Shown in pieces: positions 9,197 to 17,980 of a DNA stretch of 64,000 nucleotides; within the stretch, counting starts at the first letter, position 1, and every line of letters starts with the position of its first letter. Origin of the DNA: Marinobacter sp. Arc7-DN-1 (GTDB lineage Bacteria > Pseudomonadota > Gammaproteobacteria > Pseudomonadales > Oleiphilaceae); contig NZ_CP031848.1 in the NCBI RefSeq assembly GCF_003441595.1, positions 2,356,001-2,420,000 of the forward strand, written 5' to 3'. The position numbers and the translations under genes are program-made. The notes beneath the pieces were generated by a model. That model saw only the letters and a list, made by a program, of their open reading frames with translations. It was not told where the DNA came from and searched no databases.

Positions 9197-11470
9197 ATGC
9201 CGACCGAATCCCAAATCCCTGATACCCCCAACCTTCCGGATTATCTCACCGATGAGCAGCGGGCGATTATTACTGCCGGCTATGAACATGCGGTGATCAC
9301 CGCCGTGGCCGGGAGCGGCAAGACGTCGACGCTGGCGTGGCGGATACGGTATCTGCTTGAACAGGGGCATGACCCGGACCGGATGCTGGTGTTGATGTTC
9401 AATCGCAGTGCCCGGGTGGATTTCGAGCGGAAGTTGCAGGAGGTGGGCGGTCAGAGCGGGCTGGCGTTGCCGGAGATCCGGACCTATCACGCCATGGGGC
9501 TGCGTTTGTACAGGCGGTTTGTCCGGGAGGGGTACCTGCCGGGGTTTTCGGAGAAGATCCTGACGGATCAGGAGATCAGTTTTCAGGCTTGGCAGCTGAC
9601 GCGGCGGCTGGCGCCGGAGGATCTGGCGGACGAGATCCGGCGGAGCAAGAAGGATTTTGTGGAGACGGCGACGGGCTTTATTGACCTGGTGAAGACGACG
9701 CTGTCGCCGGCGGAGGTTGTGTTTGAGGAGTTGGGGTATTCGGACAAGCACCGGTATCTGATTGATCTGTTCCACAGCTTCGAGCAGTGGCGTAAGGGCC
9801 AGGGGCGGATCAGTTATGCGGATATGCTGTATGAGCCGGTGATGGCGATCCATCAGAATCCGCCGTTGCAGCGGCTGGTGGGCAACAAGATGGATCTGAT
9901 TCTGGTGGATGAGTACCAGGACACCAATGAGGTCCAGCATCTGTTGCTGCGCTATGTGGCCGGGGACCGGGCCCGGGTGACGGTGGTGGGGGATCCGGAC
10001 CAGACGATTTACGAGTTCCGGGGCGCCAGGCCGGAGTTTATTCTCAAGCGCTTCAGCGATGAATTCGAGAGCCCGCTGGAGCAGACGCTGAGTTACACCT
10101 TCCGCTACGGTCACCGGGTGGCCCTGCTGGCGAATCATCTGATCTGTCACAACACCGGTCGCAAGGATGTGCTGTGCCATTCCCACCCGTCCACGCCTCA
10201 GACGGAGATTACCCTGCACCGGGTGGAGAGCGATGCCGATACGGTGTTGCAGATTCTGCAAAACCAGACCGAGCCGGCTTTGGCAGGCTCCGCCATTCTG
10301 TTCCGGGTGTGGAGCCAGAGTGTGCCGATCGAGCTGAAGCTGCTGGCACAGCGAATTCCCTACCGGATTGATGCCGGCAAGGGCGCCCTGTTCAGCCGGG
10401 AGGTGCAGGCCATTACTGCGCTGTTGATGGTGGTGACCGGGAAGCTCGAAAACCTTCCGGACGAAGACCGGCTGGAGCAGGCCCGGCAGTTGTTGCGGTT
10501 TCCCCATATTGGCCTGAAAGAGCCGGAGCTGGAGCAGCTGGCGCGGTTTCTTTCGGGCTTTTCCAGCGGCTGGCACGAGCGGTTGCTGGCGATGGATTTT
10601 GACGCCCTGGCGCCGATGGCGGCGCGCAAACTGCGGAAACTGGGCGAAGTACTCGCGCAGCTGCGCAGTTACGGCGGGCCGGTGGCGGGGCTGATCAGCG
10701 TCTACGCCGAACATACGGACCTCTATGAGGGTATCCGGAGCCTGGCGCTGACCCATGAAGGTGCCGAGGAACGGATCGATACTATCCAGGGTTTCCGGCA
10801 GTACCTGAAAAGTCTGGACGTAACCGCCGAGGGCGCCCTGGCGCACCTGAAGGCCCTGAAGCAACAGGCCGGCGCGAAACAGCAAGATGGTGTTCTGTTG
10901 TCTACCATTCACCGCACCAAGGGGCTGGAATGGCCCACGGTGATCATTCCCGGCCTGCAGGAAAAGTACCTGCCCTACAGCCCGCGGCCCCAGGACGATG
11001 CCCGAGGGTTTCTGGAAAGTGAGCGGCGACTGCTGTACGTGGCCATGACCCGTACCCGCCAGCACCTTCACCTGATCACCCGGCCTGCCAGCGCACAACC
11101 GCACCTGGACGGCGATCAGGGCCCCAGCCGGTTTGTGGGGGAGTGCTGTTTCGAGCTGGCCGGGGAATTCGGGCGATGGCTCGATGAGCGCAGTCCGGCC
11201 GGAACCGGCACTATCCGGCTGACCGCCCCACTTACGCCGGTCAGCCAGCGCTATGCCACCCGGGAGAACGTCACTCTGGAAGGTCAGGCCGCACAATCGG
11301 CGAGTTCGACGGAACCGCTCTGGCACCACAGGCGCCTGAGCCACGCGATTTTTGGCACCGGCTCCGTGGTTGCCGAGGATGAAAGCTCGTTTGAGGTGCA
11401 TTTCGACAATGGTGAAACCCTGAATTTCAGCAAGAAAAGTGCGCACCTGTATTTCACTGTTCTGGTCTGA
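9197..11470 (+). CDS. UvrD/PcrA-like superfamily 1 ATP-dependent DNA helicase
   Basis: A 757-residue SF1A helicase. Motif I AVAGSGKTSTL lies at about 36-46, motif II DEYQDTNEVQ near 238, motif III GDPDQTIYEFRGA, and motifs V/VI STIHRTKGLEWPTVIIPGL and LLYVAMTRTRQHLHL in the C-terminal half. A C-terminal Tudor-like segment (AIFGTGSVVAEDESSFEVHFDNG) resembles the RNA-polymerase-binding tail of PcrA/UvrD. It is a UvrD-like paralogue; role in repair or replication is inferred. The antisense strand carries a 792-codon open frame that is only a shadow. Confidence 0.9.
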   Translation: MPTESQIPDTPNLPDYLTDEQRAIITAGYEHAVITAVAGSGKTSTLAWRIRYLLEQGHDPDRMLVLMFNRSARVDFERKLQEVGGQSGLALPEIRTYHAMGLRLYRRFVREGYLPGFSEKILTDQEISFQAWQLTRRLAPEDLADEIRRSKKDFVETATGFIDLVKTTLSPAEVVFEELGYSDKHRYLIDLFHSFEQWRKGQGRISYADMLYEPVMAIHQNPPLQRLVGNKMDLILVDEYQDTNEVQHLLLRYVAGDRARVTVVGDPDQTIYEFRGARPEFILKRFSDEFESPLEQTLSYTFRYGHRVALLANHLICHNTGRKDVLCHSHPSTPQTEITLHRVESDADTVLQILQNQTEPALAGSAILFRVWSQSVPIELKLLAQRIPYRIDAGKGALFSREVQAITALLMVVTGKLENLPDEDRLEQARQLLRFPHIGLKEPELEQLARFLSGFSSGWHERLLAMDFDALAPMAARKLRKLGEVLAQLRSYGGPVAGLISVYAEHTDLYEGIRSLALTHEGAEERIDTIQGFRQYLKSLDVTAEGALAHLKALKQQAGAKQQDGVLLSTIHRTKGLEWPTVIIPGLQEKYLPYSPRPQDDARGFLESERRLLYVAMTRTRQHLHLITRPASAQPHLDGDQGPSRFVGECCFELAGEFGRWLDERSPAGTGTIRLTAPLTPVSQRYATRENVTLEGQAAQSASSTEPLWHHRRLSHAIFGTGSVVAEDESSFEVHFDNGETLNFSKKSAHLYFTVLV

Positions 11471-11489
11471 ACCGACTTCCGGCACGTAA

Positions 11490-11516
11490 ACGTCAGCCAG
11501 GTACAGTTGCTGACGT
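11490..11516 (+). terminator. possible stem-loop after the helicase gene
   Basis: An 8-base perfect inverted repeat (11490-11497 and 11509-11516) lies 20 bases after the helicase stop. There is no immediate T run, so it is weak as an intrinsic terminator. Confidence 0.35.
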
Positions 11517-11630
11517 AACAACTTGTATCATTATTTTGTCTTTTTTGGCCTACTGGCCTAAATTCCGAGTATACAAGCACTTTTCATGGGAAAGTGTGGT
11601 ACCACAACGACAATGAACAGGAGGTTCTGC

Positions 11631-12830
11631 ATGAACATCATGCGTCCGGTTACCGTGGCCGCCCTGGCCACTGTTCTGGCAACCCCGGCCCTGGCCGATC
11701 GCCAGGAAACCGTCTACATCAACCCGTTTGCCGGCTTTCAGCTGTTTGACGACAAGCGTGATCTGAGCGAAACCGGCACTTTGGGTGTCGGCGTGGAATA
11801 CCGCTTCCAGCCCCACTGGTCCGTGGAAGCGCTGTACTCCAGAGCCGATGCTGACCGCAAGTACGTACCCGGCGAGTCGGAGTTTGAGGAAGTACGGGTG
11901 GATGGCACCTATTACTTTGCAGGTCCGGACGAAGCCTGGAACCCGTATGTGTCCCTCGGTGCCGGCTATGCAGATTTCGGCACTGATACAAGCGGCGTAC
12001 GAACGGCCGGCAGCAATCACGATGAAACCCGGGTCAACGTGGGTACCGGTTTCCGCTACAACGTCAGTGACACGGTTTCTTTGCGCGGAGACCTCCGTGA
12101 GTTCCACGGCATTGATGAAAGTACCTTCGATACCCAGGTTTCTCTGGGGATCAGCTTTGCCTTTACCCGGACCATTGCCCAGGCAGCTCCTGAACCCGTG
12201 GATTCCGACGGTGACGGTGTTCCCGATTCCCGGGATCAGTGCCCGGGCACGCCCGCAGGCACGACCGTTGACAGCACCGGCTGTGAACCGGATGCCGATC
12301 GCGATGGCGTTGTCGATAGTCGCGATGATTGCCCGAACACGCCTCCCGGTGCCGAGGTGGACAGCCGTGGTTGCGAACTGGACAGTGATAACGACGGCAT
12401 CGTCAACAGCCAGGACCTGTGCCCGAACACTGCCGCCGGCGCCGAAGTTGACGAGACCGGTTGTGAGGGTGTCGTCGAGACTATCGAGACCTTCACCATC
12501 GAAGTACAGTTCCCGACCAACAGCTCTGTTATCGGTAATGCCTTCGATTCAGAGATCCGCCGGGTGGCCGATTTTCTGAAGGCAAACCCTGAAACCATCG
12601 TGGAAATTGCCGGCCATTCCGACAGCCGCGGTACTGCCGACTACAACCGTGCGCTTTCCCAGCGCCGGGCTGAAGCCGTTGCCGGCCGCCTGACCGGACC
12701 TCTGGGTGTTGATCCGTCCCGGGTAAACGCCGTAGGTTATGGTGAAGAGGCCCCGATCGCTTCCAACGACACTGTGGATGGCCGTGCCGCTAACCGTCGG
12801 GTAGAGGCGCGTATTCAGATTCGCCGTTAA
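11631..12830 (+). CDS. OmpA family outer-membrane protein with TSP3 repeats
   Basis: A 399-residue OmpA-like porin. A signal peptide (MNIMRPVTVAALATVLATPALA) is followed by an eight-strand beta-barrel (VYINPFAGFQLF onward), three calcium-binding thrombospondin type 3-like repeats of the form DSDGDGVPDSRDQCPGTPAG, and the OmpA C-terminal peptidoglycan-binding domain (IAGHSDSRGTADYNRALSQR). It tethers outer membrane to peptidoglycan. AGGAGG at 11619-11624 decides the ATG at 11631 over an upstream in-frame ATG. Confidence 0.93.
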   Translation: MNIMRPVTVAALATVLATPALADRQETVYINPFAGFQLFDDKRDLSETGTLGVGVEYRFQPHWSVEALYSRADADRKYVPGESEFEEVRVDGTYYFAGPDEAWNPYVSLGAGYADFGTDTSGVRTAGSNHDETRVNVGTGFRYNVSDTVSLRGDLREFHGIDESTFDTQVSLGISFAFTRTIAQAAPEPVDSDGDGVPDSRDQCPGTPAGTTVDSTGCEPDADRDGVVDSRDDCPNTPPGAEVDSRGCELDSDNDGIVNSQDLCPNTAAGAEVDETGCEGVVETIETFTIEVQFPTNSSVIGNAFDSEIRRVADFLKANPETIVEIAGHSDSRGTADYNRALSQRRAEAVAGRLTGPLGVDPSRVNAVGYGEEAPIASNDTVDGRAANRRVEARIQIRR

Positions 12831-12890
12831 GTACCGGTCGAAATCTTAATGGATGGAAAAGGCGCCTGCATGAACGGGCCTACGTGTATT

Positions 12891-14162
12891 TCAGGGAAGG
12901 CTGTGTTGAACGGGTGGAGTACCGGGAACCCTGACGGCATCGATCAGCAGGTTGCGGGGTGTCAGTGCCCGTTCACAGAAATGGCCCAGCCGTACCCGAT
13001 AGCCCTGCTCTTCCAGGAAAATCGCGTAATCCAGAACTACCCACAGTTCCAGCGGGCGCCGGAACAGATGCCGCACCAGATCATGGCGGCGAACCTGCGC
13101 CAGGCGCTGCGCACCAAGGTCCAGCCAGGCATCAAAATCCGTATTCCCGGGCAAAGCCAGCTGTTTCCTGTCCGCCGCCCAGCGGCAGAAGGCCGCAAAC
13201 CCTTCGTTCATCAGCCGGGCCGGATGGGAAGGCACCGGGAGATATTCGTCGCACCCTCGCAGGTGGCGCTGCAAGCCATCAAAACCCAGGCGCCACTGGC
13301 TCACCAGCCGGGTCTGTTCACGCACTCGTGCCGGAGCCGTGACGGTTTCCTGAACCGCCAGCCGCAAGTCAATCCGGCTCGGTTGAAGCAGCGTGTCATG
13401 GCCGGTCGCTCGCTCCGAAAGCGGTCGATAAAGGTCTTCGCCGGTCAGATGGTAGCAGCAGGGTGACACGCTCAACCTGGGCAGCCCCATTTCGCTGCCT
13501 CGGCGCAGTAACTGCCGGTGCAGATCCCCACACGCATGCAGGGCAACGCCGTGGAGATTGCCTGGAAGCGTGAGTTCCGAAGCCATGACATCCTGGCATG
13601 AGATCGACACCGGGTCCCCGAACTGCCGGGCCAGGCGATTGCCGTCGCGGACCAGTTCCGGATTCCATTCGTAACCCTGTGTCCCAGGGCAAAACGGTGC
13701 CAGTGTCCGTGACAGATGCCCCTTGCCGCAGCACCAGTCAAGGGCCGGATATTCCAGAGGCGCCAGTGAGGCTGCAAAGGCGCCGGACTGGAGCCGCTTT
13801 CGACCCGGCATATCGGTTGCCCGGACTTCCGGAAGAGTCGCTTCTGCCACCTTGTCCCCGGAGGGCGAGAGCTGCGGCACCTGGACCAGTTCGGCATAAC
13901 CTGTCAGCGACGGCACAAACCGGGATGCCTGCCTCGCCAGTTCATCCGGGGCCTCATCCAGATGTTCGCAGTCGCTATCAGAAAGCCCCGCCACCATGGC
14001 GGCCAGTTCCGGATAACGCCGGGTCCAGGCCGGTTCCGGATTCATGAACGGGGCCGGTTGCCAGAACTCGCGGTGCTGCAACAGCCAGTCGTTCAGCTGT
14101 TGCCATCGCTGGTAAAAAGATGCCGCGCCGTGGTGTAAACTCGCCGCCGGAGGTAACGTCAT
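12891..14162 (-). CDS. SAM-dependent methyltransferase, Methyltransf_32-like
   Basis: A 423-residue predicted methyltransferase. The SAM-binding motif is LDWCCGKGHLSRTLA, followed by a conserved HACGDLHRQLL segment and SVSPCCYHLTGEDLYRPLS; this CCY segment is typical of the branch related to glutathione S-transferase C-terminal-like/RRNAD methyltransferases. Substrate is unknown, probably RNA or protein. The ATG at 14162 is a best guess; it overlaps head-to-head with the lasT ATG, so the two start codons share the palindrome CATG. A later start is possible because no clear ribosome site is seen. Confidence 0.75.
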   Translation of the reverse strand: MTLPPAASLHHGAASFYQRWQQLNDWLLQHREFWQPAPFMNPEPAWTRRYPELAAMVAGLSDSDCEHLDEAPDELARQASRFVPSLTGYAELVQVPQLSPSGDKVAEATLPEVRATDMPGRKRLQSGAFAASLAPLEYPALDWCCGKGHLSRTLAPFCPGTQGYEWNPELVRDGNRLARQFGDPVSISCQDVMASELTLPGNLHGVALHACGDLHRQLLRRGSEMGLPRLSVSPCCYHLTGEDLYRPLSERATGHDTLLQPSRIDLRLAVQETVTAPARVREQTRLVSQWRLGFDGLQRHLRGCDEYLPVPSHPARLMNEGFAAFCRWAADRKQLALPGNTDFDAWLDLGAQRLAQVRRHDLVRHLFRRPLELWVVLDYAIFLEEQGYRVRLGHFCERALTPRNLLIDAVRVPGTPPVQHSLP

Positions 14163-14883
14163 GCAACTGGCCTTTGTACTTGTTGAACCCAAGGTTCCGG
14201 AAAATGTCGGAGCGGCCGCCCGGGCCCTTTGCACCATGGGCTTCGGCGAGCTCTGGCTGGTCAACTCCGACCTGCACACCCGGCCGGAGGCCCACTGGCT
14301 GGCCCATGGCAGCGATCATATCCTGGACAGTGCGCGCATTTTCCCCGATCTGGCCGCGGTAAGAAACTCCGTGGACCTGCTGATGGGCACCTCCGCCAAG
14401 CCAAGGCACCAGCGGCGGGACTGGCACGCGCCCGCGCAACTGCGGGAGCTTCTGGCCAGCAAGGGCACCTCTGTTGCCCGGGCCGCACTGGTGTTTGGCC
14501 GTGAGGACCGGGGGCTGTCCAATGAGGAACTGGCGCTCTGCGACCTGCTGACCGGCATTCCCATGAAGGTGGCCTACCCCTCCCTGAACCTCGCCCAGTC
14601 GGTGATGCTCTATGCCTGGGAAATGTCGGGGCTTTCCGAGGCCTATGGTGTCCAGCACGAACACGCCGAAGAAAGCCGTCTCGGTGCGCTCAGGAGCCGG
14701 CTTGAGTCGTTACTGCCGAAGCTGGACACGCCGCCTGAGGGAAAACTGTCCCACTGGGTTTTCGAACGGCTGCCGTTGTTGTCCGATCGGGATATCGGGT
14801 TTGTTCATACGCTGTGCTCTAACGTCGAGCGCGCGCTTGGCTCTCAGGCGCGCTCAGCTTCTGAGAAGAAGCCAGCCGGATAA
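14161..14883 (+). CDS. lasT: LasT-like SPOUT (TrmH/TrmJ-type) RNA 2'-O-methyltransferase
   Basis: A 240-residue knotted methyltransferase. The three SPOUT motifs are clear: PENVGAAARALCTMGF near the N-terminus, ALVFGREDRGLSNEELALCD in the middle, and PMKVAYPSLNLAQSVMLYAWE. The WLAHGSDHILDSARIFPDL segment and overall length match E. coli LasT more closely than TrmJ, which normally methylates position 32 of tRNA. The exact RNA target is not known for LasT. GGAGG seven bases upstream fixes the start. Confidence 0.85.
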   Translation: MQLAFVLVEPKVPENVGAAARALCTMGFGELWLVNSDLHTRPEAHWLAHGSDHILDSARIFPDLAAVRNSVDLLMGTSAKPRHQRRDWHAPAQLRELLASKGTSVARAALVFGREDRGLSNEELALCDLLTGIPMKVAYPSLNLAQSVMLYAWEMSGLSEAYGVQHEHAEESRLGALRSRLESLLPKLDTPPEGKLSHWVFERLPLLSDRDIGFVHTLCSNVERALGSQARSASEKKPAG

Positions 14884-14921
14884 GCCCTCCCGGGCCTTTT
14901 GCGCGCACCGATTTATTGAAA

Positions 14922-16193
14922 CTACTCCTGGAATCTTCCTGGGCGGAAGGCATCCAGACAGATGGCTGGTTCCTCGCCCTCGATTACCTGGGCGATGACA
15001 TCTGCACTGCCGGCGGACAGGGTCCAACCGAACGTGCCGTGGCCGGTGTTGAGGTAGAGGTTGTCTCGGGGACCTCGTCCAATGATCGCCGGGCCGTCCG
15101 GCGTCATGGGGCGAAAGCCGGTCCAGGTTTCTGCGGCGTCGAGGTCGGCGCAGCCGGGGAACCGGGATTCGACCGACTTTCTGATAGTTGCCAGTCGGGC
15201 TTCGGGAATATCCCGGTTGAAATCGGCCAGCTCGACAAAGCCGGTGGCGCGTAAACGATTCCCCAGACGGGTGGACACCACTTTGTAGTTGTCGTCATGA
15301 ATGGTGGAGGCCGGGCCTCGTTCCGGGTCTTTCAACGGAACCGTCAGGCTGTAACCTTTCACCGGATAGATGGGCAGTTCCAGGCCCATGGGCTGAACCA
15401 GATGATTGGACCAGCATCCGGCGCTGATCACAACGGCATCCGCTTCCAGGGTTTCCATACCCCCATCGCTTGTCCTGACTGAAACTGCACTGACCTTGTG
15501 GTCATCGGCGATCAGCTTTTCCGCTTCCACGTTGTAGCGAACGACCACCCCCTTTTCCTCACAGGCTTTCGCCAGCTCCCGGGCGAACAGGTGGCAATCG
15601 CCGGTGCCATCGGTGTCGTAGCTCAGGGCGCCGTAGAGGGGGCCGTTGCCGGCCATGCCGGGTTCCGCTTCACGGACCTGCTCGGGAGTAAGCAAACGGG
15701 ATGGGATGCCCAGCTCGTTCAGCAAATCGTGGGTGGCCCGGTAGCCTTCCAGTGCCTCCGGCGTACTGGCCAGGTGCAGCAGACCCTGGTGGGCGCCGTC
15801 GAACGCCAGACCGAGCTCCCTCTCCAGTGTCAGAAAACGTTCACGGCTGTGGATACCGAGGCGTAGCATGGCGCGCCGGTTCAGCCCGAACAGCCCCGGA
15901 GACCAGGCGTAACGAAGGGTGGCGAACAGGAATCTGAGTGTTTCCACCGAAGGTGGCACCCGCAGTTTCAGGGGGCCATCCTGCTTGAATAGCCAGGGCA
16001 GCGCCTTGAATACCATGGCGGGATCTGCCCAGGGGTAGACCACACCGTAGGAACGCTGGGCCGCGTTGCCCTTGCTGGTTTCGTTTCCCGCAATGCTGTG
16101 GCGCTCCAGTACCGTAACCTTGTGACCCCGGCGATTCAGCTCATAGGCGGTGGTCATTCCCACTACGCCGCCACCGACAACAACAATGTGCAT
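14922..16193 (-). CDS. dadA: D-amino acid dehydrogenase, FAD-dependent (DadA-like)
   Basis: A 423-residue FAD oxidoreductase. The dinucleotide-binding motif VVVGGGVVGMTTAYELNRRG occupies residues 4-23, NETSKGNAAQ follows at the usual FAD contact, and the C-terminal FRPMTPDGPAIIGRGP and NTGHGTFGWTLS segments are typical of DadA. The enzyme oxidises D-amino acids (D-alanine classically) to 2-oxo acids and passes electrons to the respiratory chain. No alanine racemase gene is adjacent, so specificity is inferred. It is followed by the convergent lasT and preceded by ppk2 on the same strand. Confidence 0.9.
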   Translation of the reverse strand: MHIVVVGGGVVGMTTAYELNRRGHKVTVLERHSIAGNETSKGNAAQRSYGVVYPWADPAMVFKALPWLFKQDGPLKLRVPPSVETLRFLFATLRYAWSPGLFGLNRRAMLRLGIHSRERFLTLERELGLAFDGAHQGLLHLASTPEALEGYRATHDLLNELGIPSRLLTPEQVREAEPGMAGNGPLYGALSYDTDGTGDCHLFARELAKACEEKGVVVRYNVEAEKLIADDHKVSAVSVRTSDGGMETLEADAVVISAGCWSNHLVQPMGLELPIYPVKGYSLTVPLKDPERGPASTIHDDNYKVVSTRLGNRLRATGFVELADFNRDIPEARLATIRKSVESRFPGCADLDAAETWTGFRPMTPDGPAIIGRGPRDNLYLNTGHGTFGWTLSAGSADVIAQVIEGEEPAICLDAFRPGRFQE

Positions 16194-16210
16194 GTGCCTC
16201 TCCGTCTTGT

Positions 16211-17041
16211 TTACTTCACGCCGTTTTTGGCCAACAGGCGGCGGTATTCGTCCAGCACGCCCTCGTCTTCTTTCGGGTATTCCGGAGCCAGCCGCTGCAA
16301 CTGTTCCGCCAGCACGGCTGCAACGACGGCCCGGGCCTGGGGTTTCCTGTCACCGGGCACGATGAACCAAGGCGCTTTCCCGGTGTGGGTCGCGGCCATG
16401 GCTTCTTCGGCAAAGGCCTCGTATTGGCCCCGCTTCTCCCAGCCATCGATATCCGACTTATCGAACTTCCAGCGTTTGCGGGGTTTGTCGAGACGTTTTA
16501 GAAGCCGTTGGCGATGCTCGTCTTCGGACAGGTTGAGCCAGATTTTGATCAGCGTGGTGCCCTCCTCCACCAGGTGGCCCTCGAAGTTCCGGATGGAGTG
16601 GTACCGGTTCTGCCAGTTGTAGCTTTCCGGCTCGTGAACCGGCCACACCCTTTCGGCGATGACCGCCTCGTGATGGCTACGATTGAACGCCACCATCTCG
16701 CCGAAGCCCGGTAAAAATGGCATTACCCGCCAGAGAAAATCATGGCGGGTTTCCGCGCCCTGGGGCCGGCTGAACGACCAGGCGTGAAAACCGGCAGGAT
16801 CCGCGTAGGTTGCCAGTGTACGGATCAGGCTGTCCTTGCCACTGGTGTCGGGGCCGTGTGCAACCAGTAGTAAGGCCCTTGCCCGATTGGCCCACAACCG
16901 GCGCTGGTATTCACCAATCTGCTCCAGGCTGGTTTCCAGCGCGGGAAGGTTCTCGCCATCATCCAATAGCGTCGGGTAATCCCGGAACCTGGGTTTGTTG
17001 GCGTCAAAAAGAAAGGAACGGGCAAACGCCGATAACGTCAT
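16211..17041 (-). CDS. ppk2: polyphosphate kinase 2 family protein (PPK2)
   Basis: A 276-residue PPK2-fold kinase that moves phosphate between polyphosphate and nucleotides. The Walker A-like loop GPDTSGKD is at 63-70; typical members read GxDAAGKx. Further family segments are WPVHEPESYNWQNRYHSIRNFE and IWLNLSEDEHRQRLLKRLDKPRKRWKF, the latter holding the Arg-rich lid. Whether it prefers ADP, GDP or AMP cannot be read. The ATG at 17041 has CGGAG upstream. The dadA gene follows after 17 bases, so the pair may be cotranscribed. Confidence 0.9.
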   Translation of the reverse strand: MTLSAFARSFLFDANKPRFRDYPTLLDDGENLPALETSLEQIGEYQRRLWANRARALLLVAHGPDTSGKDSLIRTLATYADPAGFHAWSFSRPQGAETRHDFLWRVMPFLPGFGEMVAFNRSHHEAVIAERVWPVHEPESYNWQNRYHSIRNFEGHLVEEGTTLIKIWLNLSEDEHRQRLLKRLDKPRKRWKFDKSDIDGWEKRGQYEAFAEEAMAATHTGKAPWFIVPGDRKPQARAVVAAVLAEQLQRLAPEYPKEDEGVLDEYRRLLAKNGVK

Positions 17042-17170
17042 CAAGATGCTCCGTGGAACTCCCTATCAATCTAATGCAGGCCGGCAATCGTACAAGCTGG
17101 TAAACTTGCGTGAGCCAATTCTCAGAATAGCAGCCTTAGCACCGGTTGTGATGGAGTGTAGTGCCCGGTA

Positions 17171-17980
17171 ATGAGTAAAAAACGTCGTGAGATTCCCGTA
17201 TTTGGTCACCCGATCATCGAGACCCACTGCCATCTGGATTATCTCAGGGAACGCCCCCTGGAGGAGACCCTGGAGCAGACGCAACAGGTCAACATCGAGA
17301 AAGTGATCACCATTGCCGTGTCCCCGGACAACCTTGCCCGTGTTCGTGAGCTCAGCCAGATTGCCGCCTGGGTCTATGGCACGCAAGGCATTCATCCCCA
17401 TGACGCCGAAAGCTATTCTGATGAGGTGGAGGCCGAAATCCGCGCCCATGCCGGTGACGAGAAAATCGTGGCGATTGGTGAAATCGGACTGGATTACTTC
17501 TATGACAACGCCGACCGGGAAGTTCAGCGCCAGGTGTTCCGGCGCCAGCTTCAGATTGCCTGCGATACCGACCGCCCTGTGGTCATTCACAGCCGGGAGG
17601 CAGACGAGGACACCATCGCCATCCTCAGTGAGTTCGAGGCCAGCCTCAAACGCCGTGGCGTGATTCACAGCTTTACCTCCGGGCCAGGCCTGGCACGATA
17701 CGCGCTGGATCAGGGCTGGTGCCTCGGTTTCAACGGCATCACCACCTTCAACAAGGCGGAAAACGTGCGAGACATTGTCCGCATGGCGCCCCTGGATCAG
17801 ATCCTGCTGGAAACCGACTCACCGTTTCTCACCCCGGTCCCTTACCGTGGCAAAGAAAACGCGCCTTTTTACCTGCCGTTTGTCGCGGAAAAAATCGCAG
17901 AGGTGAAACACCTGCCGCTGGATGACGTGATTACCCGGACCTACAAAAACAGCCTGCAGACGTTTTTCCCCGGACAATGA
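17171..17980 (+). CDS. TatD family metal-dependent hydrolase
   Basis: A 269-residue TIM-barrel hydrolase of the TatD deoxyribonuclease family. Metal ligands are visible: ETHCHLDY (His 19 and 21), GEIGLDYFYD near 110, VIHSREADED and LLETDSPFLTPVPYRGK. Family members cleave DNA 3' ends or deacylate small substrates; the substrate here is undetermined. Its stop overlaps the start of the HD-GYP gene (ATGA), so the two are translationally coupled. Confidence 0.9.
   Translation: MSKKRREIPVFGHPIIETHCHLDYLRERPLEETLEQTQQVNIEKVITIAVSPDNLARVRELSQIAAWVYGTQGIHPHDAESYSDEVEAEIRAHAGDEKIVAIGEIGLDYFYDNADREVQRQVFRRQLQIACDTDRPVVIHSREADEDTIAILSEFEASLKRRGVIHSFTSGPGLARYALDQGWCLGFNGITTFNKAENVRDIVRMAPLDQILLETDSPFLTPVPYRGKENAPFYLPFVAEKIAEVKHLPLDDVITRTYKNSLQTFFPGQ

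Noticed and set aside
9143..11521. 792-codon open frame antisense to the helicase gene
   Set aside because: It is a GC-driven shadow: proline, arginine, histidine and glutamine-rich, with no domain, while the opposite strand encodes a full set of helicase motifs.
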